A DNA stretch of 32,339 nt from Robiginitomaculum sp. (GCA_026982415.1 JALSHE010000010.1:1-32339); one strand, 5' to 3'; counted from the first letter of the stretch, positions 15,944 through 24,021 are shown. Notes: generated by a model not told the origin, from the sequence alone. Made by a program: numbers and translations.

Positions 15944-16816
15944 ATGATGATTAAAACCGACATTCAAATTCACGCCTTTCGCGCTATGGCATCACCGTGT
16001 GAGTTGCGGGTTGAATGCAATGACCCAAAAACAGTATGGCAGTTGGGTGCAATCGTTGAAGCGGAAGCAAAACGCATTGAAGCCAAATATAGCCGCTACC
16101 GTGATGATAGCATACTTTCTCAAATCAATGCGGCCAAAGGCGCACCGGTTGAAGTGGATAGGGAAACAGCTGGCCTGCTTGATTATGCCGCCCATTGTTA
16201 TGCGCTAAGCGCAGGGCAATTTGACATTACATCTGGGATATTACGGCGCGTATGGCGGTTTGACGGTTCAGACCATGTTCCCAATGAACGTGATATAGAA
16301 AGACTTCTTCCCTTAATTGGCTGGGATAAAATTATTTGGGAAGCCCCGTATTTGACATTAAAAAAAGGCATGGAAATAGATTTTGGCGGGCTGGGCAAAG
16401 AATATGCCGTCGACCGGGCATTGCTCCTTGTGCAAGAGGCGACGCAGCGCCCAGCATTGGTGAATTTTGGTGGCGACCTGCGTGTAAGCGGCCCGCTCAG
16501 GGGCGAGAAGCCCTGGCAAATCACTCTGCAATCCGTCGATAACCATAACAAAAGAGACGGCGTGCTTGCGGTGACACAAGGGGCTTTGGCGACCAGCGGT
16601 GATGCCCAGCGGTTTTTGCTCAAGGACGGTGTGCGCTATAGTCATATTCTTGATCCGCGCACAGGTTGGCCGGTACATAATCCGCCCCGCTCGATAACCG
16701 TCTCTGCGGCGACCTGCATGGAAGCGGGGATTTTATCAACTTTGGCGATGCTGCAAGGAGAAGGCGCCGAAGAATTTTTAAGCACTGAAAAACTGCGCGC
16801 CTGGTTCATTCGGTAA
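15944..16816 (+). CDS. apbE: FAD:protein FMN transferase (ApbE family)
   Basis: ApbE enzymes move FMN from FAD to a Ser/Thr of exported proteins, in the periplasm and with Mg2+. Family motifs are AMASPCEL (14-21), DFGGLGKEYAVD (146-157), FGGDLRVSG (175-183), ATSGDAQRF and SHILDPRTGWPV (233-244). The C-terminal segment CMEAGILSTLAML keeps the Thr, but the Asp usual in ADALxT appears replaced by Gly, so metal binding may differ. No lipobox or clear signal peptide is seen, which is odd for a periplasmic enzyme. The ATG at 15944 places the start near the first conserved block; a TTG at 15902 with AGGTG upstream is an alternative. It ends the thioredoxin-DUF4266-DUF3570 cassette, and the likely substrate is the DUF3570 protein. 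Confidence 0.88.
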   Translation: MMIKTDIQIHAFRAMASPCELRVECNDPKTVWQLGAIVEAEAKRIEAKYSRYRDDSILSQINAAKGAPVEVDRETAGLLDYAAHCYALSAGQFDITSGILRRVWRFDGSDHVPNERDIERLLPLIGWDKIIWEAPYLTLKKGMEIDFGGLGKEYAVDRALLLVQEATQRPALVNFGGDLRVSGPLRGEKPWQITLQSVDNHNKRDGVLAVTQGALATSGDAQRFLLKDGVRYSHILDPRTGWPVHNPPRSITVSAATCMEAGILSTLAMLQGEGAEEFLSTEKLRAWFIR

Positions 16817-16836
16817 GAAATTTTTTATTGGCGCAA

Positions 16837-17223
16837 TCAACCTGGCGCTAAACCATTGCAAGTCCACGTACTCATCTCACGTTTGTCATTGTTGTCATAG
16901 TTCACTTCAGAGCTTGCCATATTCTCATATGAAGCAAATTCGGCTTTAACGAGCATGTCCTGATCCATATCCGCGTCCGTGTCCATATCTTCCTGCGTTG
17001 CCATACCGTCATTGAGAGTAAATCTGGTATTCTCGGCATAATAGCCGTTGACAATGGCGCTATCAAAACCGGAAATAGGGTCAACCGCTTGGGATAGTTG
17101 GTCGGTTTGACCAATGGGCGACGGCGGGGTGCTGGCTACGAACGACGCCGTTGTTTCGCTCCCTCCGCAGGCTGTTAATAGGAATGTTGCTCCCAGCATA
17201 ATTGTAGTTGTTTTAAGTTTCAT
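16837..17223 (-). CDS. Hypothetical lipoprotein, Met/Asp-rich
   Basis: This 128-residue protein has a lipoprotein signal peptide with lipobox LLTAC followed by GGSE, so it should be exported and lipidated. The mature region has low complexity: a Pro/Ser linker, then an acidic Met-rich stretch (QEDMDTDADMDQDM) and an ending TWTCNGLAPG with a single further Cys. I know no family. The start at 17223 is chosen because GGAG lies 6 bases upstream; an ATG four codons earlier has no site of its own. It converges with apbE 20 bases away and follows the next small secreted protein gene on the same strand by 43 bases, so the two may be co-transcribed. The Met/Asp-rich segment might bind metal, but that is only a guess. 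Confidence 0.7.
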   Translation of the reverse strand: MKLKTTTIMLGATFLLTACGGSETTASFVASTPPSPIGQTDQLSQAVDPISGFDSAIVNGYYAENTRFTLNDGMATQEDMDTDADMDQDMLVKAEFASYENMASSEVNYDNNDKREMSTWTCNGLAPG

Positions 17224-17266
17224 TTTATTCTCCATTGTTGTCTACAATGCCCAGCATTTTTAAATG

Positions 17267-17770
17267 CTACCGTCTGTCATCATCATCATTGTCGTCATCA
17301 TCATCCCCACCAGCTAGCGCCACTGCGGCACCAACGGCCAACGCGGCACCCGCCACCAACAATATAGTATTTTTGGAAATCGTGATGTTTCCACCGCCAT
17401 CCGCTTTTGCGTTGAGCGGCGCAAATAAAGGCGTGTAAATATCTTCGCCCGCTATCATCAACATCGGGCGTCCATCAAATTGCATGCCAAAATCCAGCAA
17501 ATTTGTGTCCACTCGTTTGGGGGCATAAAAATCACCATTATTATTTTCCCGCGTCATATTTAACATGAGACCAAATCTGGCTCTATCCTGAACACGTTCA
17601 GATTTTCCCCCACCAAAGGGAACGGTTAAATGAACACCTGCCGTTGTGCTAACATTCTGACCACTGGCGAAATTGCTACGATATGCATCTTGCGCATTTG
17701 CGAGCGGCGCTATGCATAACCCAGCCGTTAATGTCAAAAATGCTGCTGTGGTTTTGATCCGTTTTATCAT
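17267..17770 (-). CDS. Hypothetical exported protein with C-terminal membrane segment and poly-Asp tail
   Basis: This 167-residue protein has a clear signal peptide (MIKRIKTTAAFLTLTAGLCI...ANA, about 26 residues), a beta-rich middle (TTAGVHLTVPFGGG, ARFGLMLNMTREN, LDFGMQFDGRPMLMIAG), a hydrophobic Ala/Val-rich segment at about 136-152, and a tail GGDDDDDNDDDDRR. I recognise no domain. The poly-Asp end could bind cations at the membrane surface. GGGAGA lies 9 bases before the ATG. The gene lies downstream of the fecIR-TonB receptor set on the same strand, but a terminator-like hairpin near 17876-17892 separates them, so shared regulation is doubtful. Confidence 0.75.
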   Translation of the reverse strand: MIKRIKTTAAFLTLTAGLCIAPLANAQDAYRSNFASGQNVSTTAGVHLTVPFGGGKSERVQDRARFGLMLNMTRENNNGDFYAPKRVDTNLLDFGMQFDGRPMLMIAGEDIYTPLFAPLNAKADGGGNITISKNTILLVAGAALAVGAAVALAGGDDDDDNDDDDRR

Positions 17771-17875
17771 TGTAATAGTCTCCCGTTCTCATAATGATTA
17801 ACTGGCAAATTTGCCGTTAATATAGAGACGCCGCCGTGGGCGCGAGACTGCCATAAAATATTGGGTAAAAATTAT

Positions 17876-17897
17876 GCCTGTCGTAAACAGGCGTTTT
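17876..17897. terminator. Bidirectional terminator-like hairpin after TonB receptor gene
   Basis: GCCTG at 17876-17880 pairs with CAGGC at 17888-17892 around a 7-base loop. On the plus strand it is followed by GTTTTTATTT. On the minus strand it is followed by ATAATTTTT. It lies 29 bases beyond the stop of the TonB-dependent receptor gene (minus strand), which it probably terminates. Confidence 0.72.
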
Positions 17898-17920
17898 TAT
17901 TTCCGCACGGTTCCAGCCCG

Positions 17921-20440
17921 TTAAAACTGCCGCCGTACCCGCATACCCGCAGTACGGGGTCTTTGGGGCGTGACATGGTTTTGCAAGCGGAATGTAAACG
18001 GGTTTCCAAAGGCAAAGGTGTTGGATTTATCATCCAAAATATTACTCATAAACCCTTCAACCCGCCATTTATCATTGGTAAATATAGCGCGGGCATTCAG
18101 ATAATGATTATTGCCCATGGATAAATCATCCGCCGGAGCAAAACTAAGCTGGGATGACCCGGTATAGGCATAATCAACACTCCAACTAGAGTTCCAATTG
18201 GCCGTTATAGGTTTGCGGTAGGTCATAACAATGCCCCCCGAATAGCGGGGAATGCGCGGCAAATGTTTGCCGCTAATATTCAAGCCAAGCGCGGGGTTAA
18301 TATTGGTGAAATCCGGATCGTTCACCGTAAGGTTAGCCTGAATGTCAAAATTTTCTCTCGGGTGGTACAGCACCTCGAAATCATAACCTAAATTGGTCGC
18401 GTCGCCAGCATTGAGGACGCTGGAAAAACCATCCGCCAGTATATGCTCGGTTTGAATGTTTTTCCAATCCACATAAAAAAGGCTGGCATTGACAATGAGC
18501 TTGTTATTAAGCCATTTCGTTTTTCCGCCCATTTCATACATGGTAATCACATCTGATTTAAATATGGATAGGTTTTCATCATCATCTTCCCCCGGCGCAA
18601 GAACAGGAACAGCAACCGAATTAACCGCCTTGCCTGTATTTATCCCGCCAACCCGGTAGCCAACTGTCGCCAATCCGTAAAGATAGGCATCGGGTGTAAA
18701 TTGATACCCGATATTAAACCTAGGGAGAAAATCGCTGTCCTTCTCCCGACCGGAAATCATTAAGGGAGTTTGCTCAAAATTGCTAACGAGCGTGTTGGTA
18801 TCAAGATGCTCGTCAAACCAGCGCAAACCCGCACTCATTTCAACTTTATCGCTCAGCACATAGTCGACTTCTACAAATCCCCCATAATGTGTTGACGTGT
18901 CATTTCTGGCCTCTTCATACAAAACCTCAGGCCCTAGTCTAGTATCGATGCCCAATATTTTGTATTCTGATGCATAATCAATAATGGCGTGGGTTAAAAA
19001 ACCGCCCAGCAGGACATCAAGCTTCTCATTGACATCAATATTAAAAGTGGTTTCGTGAGAGAAAAAGTTAATATCCCAGTGTTCTAAATACTGGGTTGGC
19101 TCGACCGCCCGGTTGAAATTATTTAGCAAAGACAATGACGCATCAAATTCGTCGTCGATATTACGGTTAATCCACGAGGTCGTTGATTTTATCTTGCCCC
19201 ATTGCTGATCACCTTCAATGTTCAAATGCACGTGAATTAAATCATCATGATGGGGTTCTCGAAGGTAGTTTTCTCTTTGTAATCTTGGCAGGCTTGCCAG
19301 CGAATATTGCGTGTCATTGGTATTCACGTCGTGATAGGCAGCCCCCAGACTAAGCTGCCAGTCAGGGTTAATCTGCCAGAGGCTATTTACACGACCGCCT
19401 CTGATTGTATTGCTATTTACGTCCTCAATACCCAGACGTATATCATCAATATAACCGCTATTATCAATTACATAACCAACAGCACGCACACCCAATTTGT
19501 CTTTGACCAGCGGCACATTCACCATGCCCATAAAGCCCGTATTTACACCACCATCATGGGTAATAGACACATCGGTTTCAACCCACGCGGATTTTTCGCC
19601 AAGTTCGGGCGCTTTCGTGGTGACATGGAAAATGCCGCCGATTGACCCAACGCCGTACAAAGATCCTTGAGGGCCGCGCAAGACCTCTACGCTTTCAATA
19701 TCAATAAGCGGAATTTCAGGATATGGGGCATTAAAGTTAATTGGCGTATCATTGAAATATACGCCAACCGTAGCCTGGACGCGGCCATTAAACGCCCCGT
19801 CCGATATACCCCGAACCGATAATTTATTACGGTTCGCGCCTAAATTGGTCATCTCGACGCCTGCAATGTGCAAAGAAAGAGATTGTGTGTCCGTTACACC
19901 CAATGATTTGAGCATATTGCCTGAAATCACACTGGCGCTATAAGGCGCGGATTGCAAAACTTCGAAGCGTGACCGCTTATTTGCCGTGACGATAATTTCA
20001 TCACTGCCAAGCTGCGCGCTCGATGGGGTAACTCTTGTGGGAACAGGTATCGGCGGTGCAGCACCATTGCCTGTACCAAGCTTTGGCCGAACCGACTTTA
20101 CGCGTTTTTTCTTGAATATACGCACCGTGTTTTCATTGACAAATTGATAGGTGTAATCTGTGTCCTTCAGTAAGATTTCCAAGCTTTCTGCGGGAGTGTA
20201 ATAGCCAGAAAACACCTCTCTTTGGTACTTTTTGAGGGCGCGGCGGGAAAAGCTAATGGTGATCCCGGCTTGGCGCGCCAAATCCCGAATATCTTTATCC
20301 AGTGATTGCGCCGGCAGGTTTATGGGAACGGCGTCGGATGCACTTGAATAAGGCGCGAAACACAATAACGCACCTGCCACAAAAAGCACAGATGGTTTAA
20401 GGCACCCCAATTTATTGGATATAAGACCCGACATGATCAT
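17921..20440 (-). CDS. TonB-dependent receptor with STN (transducer) domain
   Basis: This 839-residue outer-membrane receptor is of the FecA transducer type. A signal peptide (about 1-35) precedes an STN domain at about 39-110 (LDKDIRDLARQAGITISFS), which signals to FecR. A Pro-rich linker and a TonB-box-like DEIIVTANK (147-155) follow, then the plug with VEVLRGPQGSLYG (251-263) and a long barrel ending in Arg-Gln-Phe, the usual terminal aromatic. It imports a scarce ligand such as a siderophore or other chelate using TonB-ExbBD energy; the ligand cannot be told. It starts 5 bases after the fecR stop, so it is co-transcribed with the regulator. The ATG at 20434 is a possible alternative start. 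Confidence 0.94.
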   Translation of the reverse strand: MIMSGLISNKLGCLKPSVLFVAGALLCFAPYSSASDAVPINLPAQSLDKDIRDLARQAGITISFSRRALKKYQREVFSGYYTPAESLEILLKDTDYTYQFVNENTVRIFKKKRVKSVRPKLGTGNGAAPPIPVPTRVTPSSAQLGSDEIIVTANKRSRFEVLQSAPYSASVISGNMLKSLGVTDTQSLSLHIAGVEMTNLGANRNKLSVRGISDGAFNGRVQATVGVYFNDTPINFNAPYPEIPLIDIESVEVLRGPQGSLYGVGSIGGIFHVTTKAPELGEKSAWVETDVSITHDGGVNTGFMGMVNVPLVKDKLGVRAVGYVIDNSGYIDDIRLGIEDVNSNTIRGGRVNSLWQINPDWQLSLGAAYHDVNTNDTQYSLASLPRLQRENYLREPHHDDLIHVHLNIEGDQQWGKIKSTTSWINRNIDDEFDASLSLLNNFNRAVEPTQYLEHWDINFFSHETTFNIDVNEKLDVLLGGFLTHAIIDYASEYKILGIDTRLGPEVLYEEARNDTSTHYGGFVEVDYVLSDKVEMSAGLRWFDEHLDTNTLVSNFEQTPLMISGREKDSDFLPRFNIGYQFTPDAYLYGLATVGYRVGGINTGKAVNSVAVPVLAPGEDDDENLSIFKSDVITMYEMGGKTKWLNNKLIVNASLFYVDWKNIQTEHILADGFSSVLNAGDATNLGYDFEVLYHPRENFDIQANLTVNDPDFTNINPALGLNISGKHLPRIPRYSGGIVMTYRKPITANWNSSWSVDYAYTGSSQLSFAPADDLSMGNNHYLNARAIFTNDKWRVEGFMSNILDDKSNTFAFGNPFTFRLQNHVTPQRPRTAGMRVRRQF

Positions 20441-20445
20441 AGTGT

Positions 20446-21510
20446 TTAATTCTTACTGGAAAGTAGAATTTGCCCGTTCTCACGTTCAGATTTTATCGGC
20501 ATGAGGGCTTCCATGGAACCAAGCATCATGCTTTGATCGCTAATATTGAGAACGCCCGAAAAGGTTAAATCAGCAACATCTTCATCGGAAAATGAAATTT
20601 GCGTTTCAAAATAACGGTTTAGCTCTGGAATAATTGTTGCAAGCTCCGCATCTTCAAAAATAAGGACACCGTCCCGCCACGTCGATATACTTTCAACATC
20701 AATAGCGCGGAGCGCAATATTGTTATCCCCGCGATTGTGAACCGCCTGTTGTCCTTTTATGACGCGAGTTGTTTGGTCACCGTTCTGCATATCCACAATG
20801 CCGTCCACAACTGAGACGGTGAGAGCCGTGTCAGTTGAATATACGGAAAATGATGTGCCAATATCGGTTATGCGAACATCCCTGGCATTAACTATGAATG
20901 GCCGTTTCTTGTCTTTGGCAATATCAAAAAACGCTTCGCCGCTGGCGAGCGTTACAATTCTTGATTTTTTGGTCATTGCGACGCTAATTTGGGTGTTTGT
21001 GTTCAGGTTAATGCGCGTGCCGTCCGCCAGAACAATAGCTTCTTGACCGCCAATATTGGTTGCATAGGTTTGTACGCTCGGCTGAGAGGAGAAATTACTT
21101 GAATAAAACACCGTCAAAGCCGCGACGAATAGGGCAGCTATGCCAGCATAGCGCGCCCAGACAATTTTTGGTCTTTTCTTGTCCGCAACACTCTGATCCG
21201 GGCTTTTGTTTTCTGGAATATTATTGGGTTTCGTGAAAAGCGGCACGACATTATCAGCCCGTTCTTGAACCGTATTCTCTTGAACCGCATTATCTTGAAC
21301 CAAAGCTGGCTCTTGATCCAAAGCGGGCGCTGTGATGGCGGATAAACTCAATTCAACTTGGTCATAGGCATCCACGTGCAAGGGGCTTTCTTCCAGCCAG
21401 TCTGTAAAGAGCGCCCAATCATCCGCACCAGCCAGCTCAGAACCCATGCGGACATACCAGGTGCGCGCTTGCTCCATGATTAGCTCTGTCATAACGGTCT
21501 TTTTATTCAT
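20446..21510 (-). CDS. FecR-type anti-sigma/sigma-regulator membrane protein
   Basis: This 354-residue inner-membrane regulator transmits the receptor signal to the FecI sigma factor. The N-terminal cytoplasmic DUF4880-like part (ARTWYVRMGSELAGADDWALF, with the W-x-x-x-SP-H pattern ESPLHVDAYDQV) should hold the sigma factor. A membrane helix lies at about 119-137. The periplasmic FecR domain has LADGTRINLNTNT and VNARDVRITDIGTSFSV, and a C-terminal STN-interacting part has LNRYFETQISF. A 15-base tandem repeat encodes VQ[DE]N[AT] units in the linker before the membrane helix. It lies between the sigma and receptor genes in the standard order. Confidence 0.94.
   Translation of the reverse strand: MNKKTVMTELIMEQARTWYVRMGSELAGADDWALFTDWLEESPLHVDAYDQVELSLSAITAPALDQEPALVQDNAVQENTVQERADNVVPLFTKPNNIPENKSPDQSVADKKRPKIVWARYAGIAALFVAALTVFYSSNFSSQPSVQTYATNIGGQEAIVLADGTRINLNTNTQISVAMTKKSRIVTLASGEAFFDIAKDKKRPFIVNARDVRITDIGTSFSVYSTDTALTVSVVDGIVDMQNGDQTTRVIKGQQAVHNRGDNNIALRAIDVESISTWRDGVLIFEDAELATIIPELNRYFETQISFSDEDVADLTFSGVLNISDQSMMLGSMEALMPIKSERENGQILLSSKN
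21264..21301 (-). repeat. 15-bp tandem repeat in fecR linker
   Basis: The unit CTTGAACCGNATTNT occurs at 21264-21278 and 21279-21293, followed by a half unit CTTGAACC at 21294-21301. It encodes the five-residue repeats VQDNA, VQENT and VQE in the cytoplasmic linker of FecR. The length is a multiple of three, so copy-number changes would keep the frame. Confidence 0.7.
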
Positions 21511-21632
21511 TTTACTTGCCTCTGCTTTGTGTCACAAGCCCATAATACCATGTCCATAACACAATTGTATTCATCTGTACTGACGCCGCTGCGCGGTTAA
21601 CACCCCCACAATAATGTTTATTATTTTGCCCA

Positions 21633-22172
21633 TCATCCATAATTTTTGTCCCCCAAATCGGCATCCATAATGTGTTTAATTGCCTTGCCCAGATGTTTGC
21701 CAACAGTACCAATAGATATACCCATCTCATCAGCAACCTGCTTATAGGGCTGCCCCTCAAATTTATGACGCTTAAACGCTTCGCGGGCTTTCGGCGATAA
21801 GGTTTGCAAGCGTGTATTAAGCGCGGCTAACCGTTCCTTCGCGATCAAAGCATCATCAGCATGGGGTATATCCGCACGAAACTGACTTCCGGATTTTTCA
21901 CTGTTTAAATCACTCCAAGCCTGGTCGCGGAGGCGCGCCCGTTTGCCTTTACGGATATGATCAAGGGCGAGGTTTGACGCCATCCGGAATAAAAACCCGG
22001 ACGGGTTATCAATAATTGGGGGCAGGTTTGTTCGGGTAAGCTTTAGATACACATCCTGCAACACGTCCTCTGCTCGTTCCGTGTTACGCAAACGCGCACA
22101 CAAAAACCGTAACAATGCAGGCCGCTGCTCCAGATAAACCGCAGTCAATATATCGCGTTGCGTATTTGGCAT
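21633..22172 (-). CDS. FecI-like ECF RNA polymerase sigma factor
   Basis: This 179-residue ECF sigma factor has region 2 (RAEDVLQDVYLKLTR and GFLFRMASNLALDHIRKGKR) for the -10 element and core binding, and region 4 (LSPKAREAFKRHKFEGQPY, then the helix-turn-helix QVADEMGISIGTVGKHL). It should direct transcription of the adjacent receptor gene when FecR signals. The ATG at 22172 has AAGGG 4 bases upstream. An ATG at 22202 in frame falls at the expected transcription start of a promoter-like pair (22207-22236) and is therefore rejected. A 122-base gap separates it from fecR, with no convincing gene in it. Confidence 0.93.
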   Translation of the reverse strand: MPNTQRDILTAVYLEQRPALLRFLCARLRNTERAEDVLQDVYLKLTRTNLPPIIDNPSGFLFRMASNLALDHIRKGKRARLRDQAWSDLNSEKSGSQFRADIPHADDALIAKERLAALNTRLQTLSPKAREAFKRHKFEGQPYKQVADEMGISIGTVGKHLGKAIKHIMDADLGDKNYG

Positions 22173-22206
22173 ATTTCCCTTGATAATCTTAGCCCCGAAC
22201 ATGCCG

Positions 22207-22236
22207 TATATAAACTTAAATGGTCAAGGCTTGCAA
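22207..22236 (-). promoter_or_regulatory. Possible sigma70-type promoter for the fecI gene
   Basis: On the minus strand TTGCAA (22231-22236) is followed after 18 bases by TATATA (22207-22212). The start of transcription would fall near 22200, about 28 bases before the chosen fecI ATG. No Fur-box-like 19-bp palindrome was recognised next to it. Only the hexamer match supports this. Confidence 0.4.
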
Positions 22237-22314
22237 TGCCCAACTTCCATGCAAAATTCATACCGAGCCAAACAAAAAAGGCGGTGCAATATGTAGTTTA
22301 CAAACGCGGCAATC

Positions 22315-22356
22315 CTTACCCTGCCCCTAACAACCATGCTTAACCCGCCCCTAACA
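22315..22356. promoter_or_regulatory. Imperfect 18-bp direct repeats, possible operator
   Basis: CTTACCCTGCCCCTAACA at 22315-22332 and CTTAACCCGCCCCTAACA at 22339-22356 match at 16 of 18 bases and start 24 bases apart. They lie in the 322-base gap (22173-22494) between the divergent fecI and SDHAF4 genes; I see no gene in the rest of that gap. Regularly spaced repeats there could bind a regulator of either gene. Confidence 0.45.
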
Positions 22357-22494
22357 GGCGTTTAATTATATTTTAGCCCTTATGGCGTAGAACTTGTGCC
22401 GTGGCGGGACTTTGTATTTGGTCTTGTCAAAACCTTGGCTTGGTTTAATCTGTGGCTTTGGTTTGGTAATGTAAACGGCTTTTAGGAGGCTTTG

Positions 22495-22698
22495 ATGACG
22501 AACCCTCCACATGCTGCGCCCGGCAAAACGCTTTCTCCACCAGCCCGCAGGGCTTTGGAAGAAGCCGCAAAGCGCAGACAACAAGAGCTGGACTTACAAA
22601 GAACCAAACCGCTCCCACCAGAGAAATCCGGCCCCAAGGGGGCTGAACCCACGCGCTTCGGCGATTGGGAACGCGGCGGCATTACCTATGATTTTTAG
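22495..22698 (+). CDS. SDHAF4/DUF1674 family succinate dehydrogenase assembly factor
   Basis: This 67-residue protein ends in the family signature EPTRFGDWERGGITYDF, diagnostic of DUF1674/SDHAF4. The mitochondrial homologue binds the flavinylated SdhA subunit and helps its assembly with SdhB; a like role in bacteria is inferred. The N-terminal part is a Lys/Gln/Pro-rich helix (RRALEEAAKRRQQELDLQ). The ATG at 22495 has an excellent AGGAGG 5 bases upstream, so a TTG one codon earlier is not used. In many alphaproteobacteria this gene sits near rsmB; here rsmB is about 10 kb away. Confidence 0.93.
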   Translation: MTNPPHAAPGKTLSPPARRALEEAAKRRQQELDLQRTKPLPPEKSGPKGAEPTRFGDWERGGITYDF

Positions 22699-22841
22699 AG
22701 CTTTGGCTCTAAGTATCACAAGTAGAACCGCCCTCAGTCCATAAGAGTAAAGTGGCTTTGAACCTGAAACAGGCAAGGCTGGAAATTTTAGGTGGGGTTC
22801 TGCGCGAGGTGCGTTCGAACCAGTTTTTTGGGAGAGCGCAT

Positions 22842-23945
22842 ATGCGTGTCTATTCGGTTGTATCTGCTGCGCTAGGCGGCATTTTTATGGTGAGCGCGAG
22901 CGCTACCGCATTAGCAGGATCCTTTGGGTCAAATTGCGGCGGTAATGCCGTGTGTAGTTCTGGTTTCAATCAAAGTGTTCTCCCTTATGAAGGCGTGCGC
23001 AATGCTGCGTGTAATCAACGTCCTGCTATGGGCGTTATGCCAACGAATAAGTGTGGTGCGGGCGTGGTAAATCACGCTATTGCCGCCGACCCATGGGCGC
23101 CAGTGAATAACTACAGCACGGCACCCTATGGGTATTTGAAATCATTCGCCTACAAAAACACGCCGAACGTCAATGTCATGCGCGTCTATACTAATGGCCC
23201 TAGAGTTGCTCTCAATGATGTGCCGACCGGATTTACTGGCGGTTGCAACCCGGTAAGCACCGGATATTGCCGCGCTGGTAGTGCCATGCCAATGCCCGCC
23301 CCAAGACCTGTTATGCGTCCAGTGTTTCCTGCGCCGCGCCCAGTTTTAGTTCAGGCTCCTATCATGCGGGCGCCCGTGCAAATTCGTACTGGTCGTGGCT
23401 ATAACCCGGCCAATTTCGCGCCGCGCCAATATGGCAACAATGTCTTGACCCCTGGCATAGCCCACATTCCAACTTCTATTGTTGATCGTTCACCGATTAC
23501 ACATATTGGCGGTGTACCCCAACAGCGGGTTAGCTCTGTGACGACTGTTAACGGTACTTACGGCCCCGGGTTCAATAGTCCGCGTGCGGTTATGGCACCG
23601 CGCCAAATGGGTGGTAATGTCATCGGTCATGTTTCTGGCGGTTCATACACCTATAAAACCCCCGGCACCCCTGATTATTGGGAAAAAACCTCCGGTGCGA
23701 CCGTTGTTGACGGCCTGCCAGCAACACAAATCCTGTGTCGCCGTGCCGGTACGGCTGGAACAACCCGTACCGTCAATGTTGTCCGTCCGGTTATCGGTGT
23801 GCCACAACCCGTACCTGTACCCGTTGCAGTGCGTGTTCCGGCAAGCCCAGCTTGCGGGCCAACAGGTTTAGCGCCCAGATCCATGTCCCAAAGAGTAATG
23901 TCCCAAAGACCAGTGGCAATGGCTGGCGGACGCTGGACATATTAA
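22842..23945 (+). CDS. Secreted Pro/Ala/Val-rich protein, shares C-terminal module with 24087 gene
   Basis: This 367-residue exported protein has a signal peptide cut near ALAGS (residue 25) and a Cys-containing N-terminal region with CGGNAVC, CNQRPAMG and CNPVSTGYC. Pro/Arg-rich segments follow (APRPVMRPVFPAPRPV), then QILCRRA and VVRPVIGVPQPVPVPVAVRV (313-332). The last pattern recurs as VVRPIIYVRYPVPTPVRV in the protein encoded just downstream. The start at 22842 is chosen for GGGAG 7 bases upstream and for a proper signal peptide; the frame is open upstream to 22752. A hairpin ends the gene. No known domain is recognised; it looks like a surface or matrix structural protein, which is inference. 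Confidence 0.78.
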   Translation: MRVYSVVSAALGGIFMVSASATALAGSFGSNCGGNAVCSSGFNQSVLPYEGVRNAACNQRPAMGVMPTNKCGAGVVNHAIAADPWAPVNNYSTAPYGYLKSFAYKNTPNVNVMRVYTNGPRVALNDVPTGFTGGCNPVSTGYCRAGSAMPMPAPRPVMRPVFPAPRPVLVQAPIMRAPVQIRTGRGYNPANFAPRQYGNNVLTPGIAHIPTSIVDRSPITHIGGVPQQRVSSVTTVNGTYGPGFNSPRAVMAPRQMGGNVIGHVSGGSYTYKTPGTPDYWEKTSGATVVDGLPATQILCRRAGTAGTTRTVNVVRPVIGVPQPVPVPVAVRVPASPACGPTGLAPRSMSQRVMSQRPVAMAGGRWTY

Positions 23946-23949
23946 TTCA

Positions 23950-23991
23950 AATTATCCCGGCTTAAACAATGAGGTTTAACCCGGGATAATT
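23950..23991 (+). terminator. Strong hairpin after 22842-23945 gene
   Basis: AATTATCCCGG at 23950-23960 pairs perfectly with CCGGGATAATT at 23981-23991, extended inward by TTAAAC/GTTTAA. It begins 5 bases past the stop. There is no T run, so it could be a terminator or an mRNA-stabilising or REP-like palindrome. Confidence 0.6.
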
Positions 23992-24004
23992 ACCACCGTG
24001 AAGT

Positions 24005-24021
24005 TTCCCCCAAGGGGGGAA
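24005..24021. repeat. C/G palindrome TTCCCCC-AA-GGGGGGAA
   Basis: TTCCCCC at 24005-24011 pairs with GGGGGGAA at 24014-24021, with only two bases between the arms and one extra G. It lies between two related secreted-protein genes, 13 bases after another hairpin. Its role is unknown; it may be part of the transcription stop or of a promoter region for the next gene. Confidence 0.45.

Noticed and set aside
21512-21760. 82-codon minus-strand frame across the fecI-fecR gap
   Set aside because: Most of it overlaps the end of fecI in another frame, there is no ribosome site, and the peptide has low plausibility. The 122-base gap probably has no gene.
22800-22830. tRNA gene suggested by a GTTCGAACC T-loop-like string
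   Set aside because: No acceptor stem, D-arm or anticodon arm can be folded around it; it is in the leader of a secreted-protein gene.
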